Shown here: positions 1-7,345 of the stretch, one piece after another
Numbering within the stretch: position 1 is the first letter of the stretch
How the letters are laid out: each line of letters starts with the position of its first letter
Assembly (NCBI GenBank): GCA_030019105.1
Contig: JASEGY010000047.1
Coordinates: forward strand, 1 to 14,316
Reading direction: 5' to 3'
Source: a bacterium
GTDB taxonomy: Bacteria; UBA9089; JASEGY01
Length of the DNA stretch: 14,316 bases
Notes under the pieces: model-generated
The model's input: the letters and a program-made list of their open reading frames with translations, nothing else
Told to the model about the DNA's origin: nothing
The model's database searches: none
Made by a program: the position numbers and the translations under genes

Positions 1-177
1 AGCTCATGTAAAGTAATTTTACATTTTTTGCAACACGGTTTCACTGAATGCTTACCCTTTAGCTTCCGGGCGAAACCGATAAGATTCTTTGTGCTATCCA
101 GTTACTACGGACTGATAAGTGAACACTATCTATTAATCGTTATCGGCTGAAAGGATAAAGGACTTTAGGGAATTTTC
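1..177. other. Non-coding region upstream of the mfd promoter, with short inverted repeats
   Basis: I see no credible gene here. Two 7-bp inverted repeats share one segment. CGGTTTC at 36-42 is complementary to GAAACCG at 72-78, and CCGATAA at 76-82 is complementary to TTATCGG at 140-146, so the two pairings exclude each other. A 12-base stretch at 44-55 is repeated exactly across the mfd start codon (454-465). The region lies before the predicted mfd promoter, so it would be transcribed only from further upstream and may be the 3' untranslated part of a preceding gene. A function is not shown. Confidence 0.35.
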
Positions 178-206
178 TTGACTTAATGCGGCCACTGATT
201 TATACT
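178..206 (+). promoter_or_regulatory. Predicted sigma70 promoter of mfd
   Basis: TTGACT at 178-183 (5 of 6 consensus bases) is followed by a 17-base spacer and TATACT at 201-206 (5 of 6). The expected transcription start is near 213, immediately before the heptad array that begins at 217. The mfd leader RNA would therefore consist almost entirely of the two repeat arms. Confidence 0.7.
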
Positions 207-216
207 GGGTAAGTGA

Positions 217-314
217 TCAGGTGTCAGGTGTCAGGTGTCAGGTGTCAGGTGTCAGGTGTCAGGTGTCAGGTGTCAGGGAACAGGTGTTAGGAGTCAGGTA
301 TCAGGTATCAGGTG
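217..314 (+). repeat. Tandem heptanucleotide array TCAGGTG (left arm)
   Basis: Eight perfect copies of TCAGGTG run in register from 217 to 272. Six diverged copies follow to 314, such as TCAGGGA, TTAGGAG and two of TCAGGTA. The units are complementary in kind to the array at 346-457, giving an inverted repeat with arms of about 100 bp and a 31-nt loop (315-345). The array lies wholly within the predicted mfd leader. It is not a CRISPR array because there are no spacers. Confidence 0.9.
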
Positions 315-345
315 ACAGAGGATAGGAATCACATCCTTCTTCTGC

Positions 346-457
<112 letters not shown>

Positions 458-3400
458 ATGCTTACTATGAGCTTAGTTCACTTATTACCCCTGCTGAAAA
501 AATCCGCTGACTTTAAGACCCTGATGGCCGACCTCGCCTCCAATACCCCGGTAGGACTAACAGGCTTATCCGGCTCAGGCAAAGCCTTTCTGGCTGCCGG
601 ATTAGGATCTGATCGGACATGTCTTTTTATTGTACCTACTTCAGCAGAGGCCGAGGCATTAGCAGATGACATCTCCGCCTTTAATCCCAGCACCTTTCTC
701 TATCCTGACTGGGAAATTCTGCCTTATGAATCAGCCTCGCCCCATTTGGACCTGGTTGCGGAACGGATGACGGCCTTAACCGCCCTGCTTGAGGAAAGAA
801 AGGGGATCGTAGTCACCCATCCCCGGGCCTTGATGCAAAAGACTATCCCTGCCGACTTCTTAATGGAAGCCACTATCCATCTATCCAAAGGACAGGAGGT
901 AGATCGTGAAAATTTAATCAGAGGGTTGGTTGAAGCCGGCTATACCCGCCAGGACATGGTGGAACAAAGGGGAGACATGAGTGTCCGTGGCGGAATTATT
1001 GATATCTTTCCCCCTCAATATCTCCAGACCCAAAACCAGGACCTTCCGGTCAGAATAGACTTCTTTGGCGACTGTATCGAAGAGATCCGAGGCTTTGATC
1101 CTCAAACCCAGAGGTCTACCGCTCACCTTAAGGAGATAACTATCCTGCCGGTAAGAGAGGCGATCCTGTCTGAGCCCATCCTGGAACAGGCGGAAAAAAT
1201 CGGCTTAATGCCCCCTTTTACCGGGATCGAACAATATCTTCCCCTTCTTTATCCTGAATCCTCCACCATCCTGGACTACCTTCCCCAAAAAGGTCTCCTT
1301 ATCTTAGATGAACCATCGGCCTTCAAGGAAGAGGTGAAGAAGATAGAGGATGAAGTGAGGGCGCGCTATTCTCAGGCGCAAACCGATAACCAGTCCGAGA
1401 TTGATAATCCGCAATCCGCAATCCGCAATCCGGAGCCGGCCCGGATGATCAGCCATCTCCCGGACATCCTGGAAAAGGCCGCCCAATACCCCTCTATTCA
1501 TTTTTCTATCTTAGGTGATGATTTAAATGAAAGGAAGAGGTTAGACTGGAAAGTTCAACCCATTACGACTAAACCGGGCGGAGCCAAGCAGGCCTTTGAA
1601 GAAGTGAGGGCCTGGTGTAGTCAGGGCTACCAGGTAATAGTCGTAGTCGGCTTTGAAGGTCAGGGCGAAAGATTACGAGAAATTCTGGAAGAGATGGAAT
1701 TGCCCCGAGTGCCTATTGCCACGGCCCGGTTAAGGGTCGGCTTCCTTTTCCCTGAAATCAAGGTAGCCCTTATCACCGAACACGAAATATTCGGCTATCC
1801 TCAGGCCAGACGAAAGAGACGATTCATCTCTGAAGAAAGCGCGCCCTTAGAAAGCATAAGCGAGTTAACTCAAGGAAATTACTGCGTCCATGTCAATTAC
1901 GGTATCGGCAGATATTTAGGAATAGACAACCTGGTGGCCGCCGGATATAAAAGGGATTTTCTGACCATCGAATATGCGGAAGGAGATAAGCTCTATGTCC
2001 CTTTTGACCAGTTAAATCTGGTTCAAAAATACATTGGCAGTGAAGAGAATCCACCCCCTATTTACCGGATGGGCGGCCGGGCCTGGGATCAGGTTAAGCT
2101 CAAGGTAAAGCGGTCTATCCAGAATATGGCCAAAGAACTGCTGGAGCTTTATGCTGCCCGGTCAGGCCTGCCGGGTTATAATTTCAGCCAGGATACCCCC
2201 TGGCAGCGGGAATTTGAAGCCGGCTTTATCTATGAAGAAACCCCGGATCAACTTAAGGTCATCGAAGAAGTCAAGCGGGATATGGAGAAAGGCCGTCCCA
2301 TGGACAGGCTTGTCTGTGGAGATGTAGGTTATGGGAAGACAGAGGTGGCCATCAGGGCGGCCTTTAAAACGGTTATGGAAAGCAAACAGGTGGCGGTGCT
2401 GGTTCCCACGACCATTCTGGCCGAGCAGCATTTTGCCACCTTCAAAGAAAGATTCAAGAACTATCCGGTAAGTGTCGATGTCCTCTCCCGGTTTAAAACC
2501 AAACGGGAACAAACGGAAATTGTTGCCAAACTGAGCCGGGGGGAATTGGACGTGGTTATCGGCACGCACCGCCTTCTTCAAAAAGATATTGAATTTCGAG
2601 AGATCGGTCTGATCATTGTGGATGAAGAGCAACGGTTCGGAGTGCGTCACAAGGAAAGACTAAAGGCATTAAGACGAACAGTTGACTGCCTGACGCTTAC
2701 GGCCACCCCCATCCCCCGCACTCTGTATATGTCCCTTATGGGAACCAGGGATATAAGTATCATTAACACCCCGCCGCTCAATCGACTTCCGATTAAAACC
2801 CACGTGGGGGCCTTTAAGCCTGAGCTGGTTCGTGAAGCTATCCTCAGGGAGATGGATAGAGGGGGACAGATATATTTCGTCCATAACCGGGTGGAGACCA
2901 TTGATGCCTTTGCAAATCATCTGGCGGATATTGTCCCGGAGACAAGGATGGCTATTGCTCACGGCCAGATGCGTGAGCGGGAATTAGAGCGGGTGATGTT
3001 GGATTTTCTTGACCACAAATTCGATCTGCTCCTTTCCACGACGATCATTGAATCCGGCCTGGATATCTCCTCGGTAAACACCATTATTATCCACCAGGCC
3101 CACCGATTTGGCCTGGCTCAGCTCTATCAACTCCGAGGCCGGGTTGGCCGGGCCAAACACCAGGCTTACGCCTATCTTTTCTATCCCTCGAAACTCACCC
3201 TTTCAGGTGTAGCCAGGAAACGATTGGCCATAATAAAAGACTTCACTGATCTGGGCTCCGGCCTCAGGATCGCCATGCAGGATTTGGAAATCAGGGGATC
3301 AGGGAATATTTTAGGTCCTCAACAGCATGGGGAGATGATGACCGTGGGGTTTGATCTTTACTGTCAAATGCTTAAACAGACCATCGCGGAACTAAAAGGT

Positions 3401-3847
3401 GAGCCGGTAGAGGAGGAATTGCCCCTCCCCACGGTAGACCTGCCTGGTGACGCCTATATCCCGGACGACTATATCCCTGACCCCAAACAACGGTTCTCTA
3501 TCTACAAACGTATCGCCCGGGCAAAAACCAGGGATGATTTGAAAGGAACAAAAGAGGAGCTTACTGACCGGTTCGGCCGCATACCAGAGGTAGCAAACAG
3601 GCTGCTGGAGGTTATGCATCTCAGGATCTCAGCCAAAGAAGCCGGGGTATTAAAAGTAGGCAAAGGAGATGGCGTCATCAATATCCGGTTTACCAACCCT
3701 AAACAGGTCGCCCCTAAGATACTGGAAGTCCTAAAAGTATATCCCCGGTCTCTCAGGCTCAATCCGGAGCAGCCTGATACGGTGACTATTACTGACCGCG
3801 ATGGGATAGCCGTGCTGAAGAAGGTGCTTCAGTTGATGACTAAATAG
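458..3847 (+). CDS. mfd: Transcription-repair coupling factor Mfd
   Basis: Mfd is a cytoplasmic ATP-dependent DNA translocase that removes RNA polymerase stalled at lesions and recruits UvrA for nucleotide excision repair. At 1129 aa it is close to the usual family length. The N-terminal third is the UvrB-homology module, with GLSGSGKAF at 36-44. The CarD-like RNA polymerase-interacting domain follows (about 465-535, HVNYGIGRYLGI from 478). The RecG-like helicase has Walker A GDVGYGKT at 621-628, DEEQ at 722-725, TATPIPRTL at 748-756 and QLRGRVGR at 891-898. The C-terminal domain includes YIPDDYIPD from 1000 and DRFG at 1037-1040. Residues 317-325 are encoded by a heptad repeat. The codon before the ATG is TGA, so the start is 458 or the ATG at 467. 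Neither has a Shine-Dalgarno sequence, because the heptad array occupies that position. Confidence 0.97.
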   Translation: MLTMSLVHLLPLLKKSADFKTLMADLASNTPVGLTGLSGSGKAFLAAGLGSDRTCLFIVPTSAEAEALADDISAFNPSTFLYPDWEILPYESASPHLDLVAERMTALTALLEERKGIVVTHPRALMQKTIPADFLMEATIHLSKGQEVDRENLIRGLVEAGYTRQDMVEQRGDMSVRGGIIDIFPPQYLQTQNQDLPVRIDFFGDCIEEIRGFDPQTQRSTAHLKEITILPVREAILSEPILEQAEKIGLMPPFTGIEQYLPLLYPESSTILDYLPQKGLLILDEPSAFKEEVKKIEDEVRARYSQAQTDNQSEIDNPQSAIRNPEPARMISHLPDILEKAAQYPSIHFSILGDDLNERKRLDWKVQPITTKPGGAKQAFEEVRAWCSQGYQVIVVVGFEGQGERLREILEEMELPRVPIATARLRVGFLFPEIKVALITEHEIFGYPQARRKRRFISEESAPLESISELTQGNYCVHVNYGIGRYLGIDNLVAAGYKRDFLTIEYAEGDKLYVPFDQLNLVQKYIGSEENPPPIYRMGGRAWDQVKLKVKRSIQNMAKELLELYAARSGLPGYNFSQDTPWQREFEAGFIYEETPDQLKVIEEVKRDMEKGRPMDRLVCGDVGYGKTEVAIRAAFKTVMESKQVAVLVPTTILAEQHFATFKERFKNYPVSVDVLSRFKTKREQTEIVAKLSRGELDVVIGTHRLLQKDIEFREIGLIIVDEEQRFGVRHKERLKALRRTVDCLTLTATPIPRTLYMSLMGTRDISIINTPPLNRLPIKTHVGAFKPELVREAILREMDRGGQIYFVHNRVETIDAFANHLADIVPETRMAIAHGQMRERELERVMLDFLDHKFDLLLSTTIIESGLDISSVNTIIIHQAHRFGLAQLYQLRGRVGRAKHQAYAYLFYPSKLTLSGVARKRLAIIKDFTDLGSGLRIAMQDLEIRGSGNILGPQQHGEMMTVGFDLYCQMLKQTIAELKGEPVEEELPLPTVDLPGDAYIPDDYIPDPKQRFSIYKRIARAKTRDDLKGTKEELTDRFGRIPEVANRLLEVMHLRISAKEAGVLKVGKGDGVINIRFTNPKQVAPKILEVLKVYPRSLRLNPEQPDTVTITDRDGIAVLKKVLQLMTK
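1406..1432 (+). repeat. AATCCGC heptad repeat inside mfd
   Basis: Three perfect tandem copies of AATCCGC plus a partial fourth lie in frame within mfd. They encode part of the low-complexity stretch IDNPQSAIRNPEP, at about residues 315-327, between the UvrB-homology module and the following domains. Twenty-seven bases is a multiple of three, so the frame is kept. The unit differs in sequence from the heptads upstream of mfd but has the same period. Confidence 0.85.
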
Positions 3848-3870
3848 GCATTGTCCATCGTTTTGGCCAG

Positions 3871-6800
3871 TTAGAGTTTACTCTTGTTCCCACGCTCTGC
3901 GTGGGAAGGCGTGGTAAAAGAATCCAAAGTAAAAGAATACACACGCCGTAAGACGCATTCTCGCTGGAAAAGCTCTATTGACTGTTTATTAAGGCTAAAG
4001 AGCGGAACATTATTTAAGGCTTGGGGTGATCTATGCTGACATGCCTCGGTAAGCTGTTTTATTATAGGTACAAAGTTCGATTCAGTAACATCTTTCAATT
4101 TTTCTACACACCGTTGGGCTTTCTCCCACTGCTTCGAGTATCCATAGGCTACTCCCAGATTAATGTAGGCAGGAATGAACGCCGGGTTTAACTCTACTGC
4201 TTTTTCTAGAAAGGGAACAAATATCTTCTCCATCCTTACCCGAGCCCGCAGGAGGCGAGTGCCAAAATCAAATGTGGCGGTAAAGAGAGCGCCTTTTTGA
4301 TCGCGACAAGTAGAAAGCGACGGATAAAGCTCGACAAGGTTAATGTTTCCTCCTTTGCGTGCCAGGGCATTTTCGATTGTCTGACGAGCAGCGATATTAA
4401 CCTGCCTCCTCATGGTGTTCTGCATACTTTTTTCATGGAGGCGATAATAGTAAAGCGCCTCTGGAACATAGACAAAGTCAAAGTGCTCTGCCATACGAAT
4501 CCAGTAATCCCAGTCTTCAGCCCCCTCGAGTTCAGTGTCATATAAACCTATCTTTTCCATGCAAGCCCGCCGATACAGGAAGGCGGCATTGCCATCGTTT
4601 CGGATAAGCAGAGAACGGTAGCCATAATCAGGCACCGAGACCCGCCTGATAAGGTGATCATTCTCGTCGATAAGGAAAAAATCTGCATAGGCCAGACCGG
4701 CCTCCGGATGTGTTGCCAGTGCCCCGACCAGCGCCTCAAGAAAATAAGGGGCGCAGTAGTTGTCAGAAGAAACCCAGGTCAGAAGCTCACCTCGCGCAGC
4801 ACGAAAGCCGGTGTTCAATGCCGCAGGAAGCCGTTGATTGGTCTGATGAATAACCCTTATCCTTGAGTCGGCCAAAGTTTTCAAATAATCGTCCGTGCCA
4901 TCTGTGGAACCATCATTTACAATAATTAATTCAAAGTCTTTAAAGCTTTGTTCAAGCACACTCCTGACCGCCTTTTGCAGCATAGTGATCTGGTTGTACG
5001 TCGGTAGAACAATGCTTACCAGAGGCACTGGAATATTTGGGGAAATCATCTGAGGAACTTGTTTTGTCTCCAAAATACGCGTAGCTCTTTCAACAAGCCT
5101 GCGATTGTGTTGAACGAAAAGCTGTTCTTCTTTATTGTCATACATCTCAGCTAATGAAAGCACCGTTAGGACATCTGTTGGATATTGTTTCAGCAGATTG
5201 ACAAGTATCTGAATACTTCCTCTTACCTCTCCACGATTAAACAGTTCCCTGGCTGTTGAACGCTTTCTAATCTTATCTGGTTGGCTCCAAGCAGACATCT
5301 CTCTACCTGGTAGGTTTTGACTATTTTGAATGTGCTCTAAAGGTATTGCTGATTTCTGTAAAATGAAAAGATGGCGAAAGGCAAATTTGCTCAGGAGGGG
5401 TGAGGATGAGATAAGTTCATCCAGCATCACATTTCCGACTTGTTCTGCCAGTAAGTTACGCAACAAAGGATTCAATAACTGAGCAGTCAAAGGTGTTCCT
5501 CCTCCATACATGGGAAAGAGTTGAAAGGCACGATGTTCTAATATCTTGAACCTCATTTTGTGAAATATTTTTTTCAGCCACCCCAGTCTTAGATGATAGC
5601 TACACACCCCAGTTGACACCCGACTTGCTTCTATTGTATTCAGACTTCGGATATTGCCAAATTCCAACAGAGCAACACCACCATCTTTAAGAACACGCCG
5701 AAATTCAGCCATCACAGATTCAATATCAGGGATGTGATAAAGTGTAGCTACCGAGAATATAAAATCAAAGGCACTATCTTGCGTAGGAATAGATCTAGCA
5801 TCAGCGCAACACAGATACAGGTTTTGTTCCTTCCCACCTCTTTTTCTCCACTCTTGTTGTAATTCCCTTAATAGATTTTTGCTAAAATCCAGCCCGACAA
5901 CTTCATAACCTTCTTCAAGTAATGGAATCAACAGGGCACCATTGCCACATCCCACGTCAAGAATACGTTTCCCTTGTCCCCATTGACGAATTAGATCCAT
6001 ACGCAAGTGGTATAAATTCCCAAAGTAGTCACCTCTCTCCCGAGGCTTCAGGTTTGCAGAACTATATTTTGTCTCATAGACTTCTCGATTATGTGATTTT
6101 CCTCTTAAGGATTTCTTGCTTATTGGCTTATAATTTCTTACCGATTTTATGATATGTTCGATCTCTTCCGGACGTAAGTTAGGGCGACAAGGCAATGTAA
6201 TTGCCTCAATCCAATCTCGATTAGCTCGAAAACACCTGTAACGTTCATTAATTAACTCGTTGGGAAATCTCACATGCAATGGGATATATGTCTCTTCAAC
6301 TGCTATTTGATTATACCACATATACCGCATAAAGTTTATAATCTCAGGTGTCCGTTTGGGATCAAAAGATTGTTCTCCCCCCTGGTCAATAAAGACTACA
6401 AACTTACTAAAAACATGATTGCTTGGTTCGGGAACTCGCAACCACTCTATTCCCTGCAACTCTTCAAGGTAACGCAGGCCATGCTGTCGACGACTATCGT
6501 TAATCCTTGCTATTTTATTTAACTGTGACGCCATCAAAAAGATTTGCCAATCAGGCAATTGAATGGATAAATGCTCCTTCAGTTTTGTAAGATTATGCTT
6601 TTTAGAGTAAAGGACACCACCGCCACCTGCATACATCTGTTTTCCTTTGCCAAAACTGAAAATAGAAAAATCCGATCCCTCGCGAAAACCACTAATGCCA
6701 TCGTAACATTGGGCCGAATCGTCAATAATGATTTGTCGTGGATTGTGCCGTAGCGGCACATCCATACGTTTACCACTTAAACTTGCGAATGAAAGAATAT

Positions 6801-7143
6801 CTGCTTTGCGACTCTCGGTGTCAGGCTTACAGTTCCATGTTTTGTCCACATCCATCAAAATTACTTTCCCCAAATGTTTGACAGCTCTGTAAACACTACC
6901 GCAAATTACACTTGGTATAGCAATAGTTGGATATGAAAATCCGTGCTCTTCTTTTATGAATACAACGATGGACCGGATTGCCTGTTCACCTGACTCAGTT
7001 AATATAAAATCTCCATTGGGAAATTTTTTCGATATCGAATCCCTCAAGGAGTCGACTGATATGTCAAGGGATGTTGGAAGACACTGGGTTTTTAACACCT
7101 GCGCTTCGGTCTCGTCAAAATATGGAAGGATAAATGGTATCAT
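3871..7143 (-). CDS. Multi-enzyme glycan protein: DegT-type aminotransferase, SAM methyltransferase, GT2 glycosyltransferase with TPRs
   Basis: A 1090-aa fusion with no signal peptide or membrane segment. Residues 1-345 resemble DegT/DnrJ/EryC1/StrS PLP aminotransferases, which make amino sugars: DDSAQ at 141-145 and SFGKGKQMYAGGGG at 163-176, with K168 at the position of the PLP lysine. Residues 365-500 are a class I SAM methyltransferase (ILDVGCGNG, 394-402). A helical TPR-like linker (about 625-695) leads to a GT2 glycosyltransferase (705-930) with SIVLPTYNQ, NDGST at 743-747, SSDN at 792-795 and EDWDYW at 876-881. Residues 970-1035 are TPR-like. The ATG is preceded by a GGAGAGG Shine-Dalgarno. 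It lies 202 bp downstream of the larger glycan gene and probably shares its transcript. It converges on mfd, and the last codons pass through a palindromic repeat, so the C-terminal tail may be acquired. The domain families are clear; sugar substrates are unknown. Confidence 0.9.
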   Translation of the reverse strand: MIPFILPYFDETEAQVLKTQCLPTSLDISVDSLRDSISKKFPNGDFILTESGEQAIRSIVVFIKEEHGFSYPTIAIPSVICGSVYRAVKHLGKVILMDVDKTWNCKPDTESRKADILSFASLSGKRMDVPLRHNPRQIIIDDSAQCYDGISGFREGSDFSIFSFGKGKQMYAGGGGVLYSKKHNLTKLKEHLSIQLPDWQIFLMASQLNKIARINDSRRQHGLRYLEELQGIEWLRVPEPSNHVFSKFVVFIDQGGEQSFDPKRTPEIINFMRYMWYNQIAVEETYIPLHVRFPNELINERYRCFRANRDWIEAITLPCRPNLRPEEIEHIIKSVRNYKPISKKSLRGKSHNREVYETKYSSANLKPRERGDYFGNLYHLRMDLIRQWGQGKRILDVGCGNGALLIPLLEEGYEVVGLDFSKNLLRELQQEWRKRGGKEQNLYLCCADARSIPTQDSAFDFIFSVATLYHIPDIESVMAEFRRVLKDGGVALLEFGNIRSLNTIEASRVSTGVCSYHLRLGWLKKIFHKMRFKILEHRAFQLFPMYGGGTPLTAQLLNPLLRNLLAEQVGNVMLDELISSSPLLSKFAFRHLFILQKSAIPLEHIQNSQNLPGREMSAWSQPDKIRKRSTARELFNRGEVRGSIQILVNLLKQYPTDVLTVLSLAEMYDNKEEQLFVQHNRRLVERATRILETKQVPQMISPNIPVPLVSIVLPTYNQITMLQKAVRSVLEQSFKDFELIIVNDGSTDGTDDYLKTLADSRIRVIHQTNQRLPAALNTGFRAARGELLTWVSSDNYCAPYFLEALVGALATHPEAGLAYADFFLIDENDHLIRRVSVPDYGYRSLLIRNDGNAAFLYRRACMEKIGLYDTELEGAEDWDYWIRMAEHFDFVYVPEALYYYRLHEKSMQNTMRRQVNIAARQTIENALARKGGNINLVELYPSLSTCRDQKGALFTATFDFGTRLLRARVRMEKIFVPFLEKAVELNPAFIPAYINLGVAYGYSKQWEKAQRCVEKLKDVTESNFVPIIKQLTEACQHRSPQALNNVPLFSLNKQSIELFQRECVLRRVYSFTLDSFTTPSHAERGNKSKL
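3887..3907. repeat. 9-bp palindrome (REP-like) at the convergent gene ends
   Basis: TTCCCACGC, the loop TCT, then GCGTGGGAA form a perfect 9-bp stem with a 3-nt loop. It codes for residues near HAERGN at the C-terminus of the - strand gene and lies 40 bp past the mfd stop. It could end mfd transcription as a hairpin, but no clean T-tract follows. A weaker inverted repeat, GGCGTG at 3908-3913 with CACGCC at 3942-3947, lies beside it. The sequence type resembles dispersed REP-like palindromes of other bacteria, which I state from general recognition only. Confidence 0.75.
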
Positions 7144-7219
7144 TAGTTATAGCCTCTCCTGGACAAGATAAATTGAACCAGCCTGTTAACCAATATGTTC
7201 ATTCCCAAATTTACCTTTA

Positions 7220-7332
7220 GTCCGCCGAATGGCGGACAGTGGTTTGAAACCACCTGCTTTCAGCAGCCAGGCCTTTCAGCCGCCGAAGGCGGAAGGGGCT
7301 TTAGCCCCTAAACCTACCTGCTTTCAGCAGGT
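7220..7332. repeat. Cluster of six consecutive hairpins between the two glycan genes
   Basis: The 202-bp gap contains six short inverted repeats almost end to end: 7220-7237 (7-bp stem, GAAT loop), 7239-7253 (GTGGTTT/AAACCAC), 7254-7266 (CTGCT/AGCAG), 7280-7292 (CCGCC/GGCGG), 7295-7308 (GGGGCT/AGCCCC) and 7316-7332 (ACCTGCT/AGCAGGT). The third and last share the core CCTGCTTTCAGCAG. The cluster starts 13 bp after the stop codon of the upstream gene on the - strand. It could stabilise mRNA, partly terminate between the two cistrons, or be a mobile REP-type array. Nothing here suggests a protein gene. Confidence 0.8.
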
Positions 7333-7345
7333 GGTTGTTTAGTAT

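Noticed and set aside
1..177. Known riboswitch such as a c-di-GMP (GEMM) aptamer upstream of mfd
   Set aside because: Short alternative stems exist, but the conserved core sequences of known riboswitches are not recognisable and the mfd promoter lies downstream.
2162..2650. 162-aa open frame on the - strand within mfd
   Set aside because: It lies opposite the conserved helicase domain of mfd and shows no recognisable domain; it is a shadow of mfd.
7144..7200. Separate promoter for the 1090-aa gene (TTGGTT, 17 bases, TATCTT on the - strand)
   Set aside because: The match is weak (3 of 6 and 4 of 6 bases). It remains possible, but cotranscription with the upstream gene is simpler.
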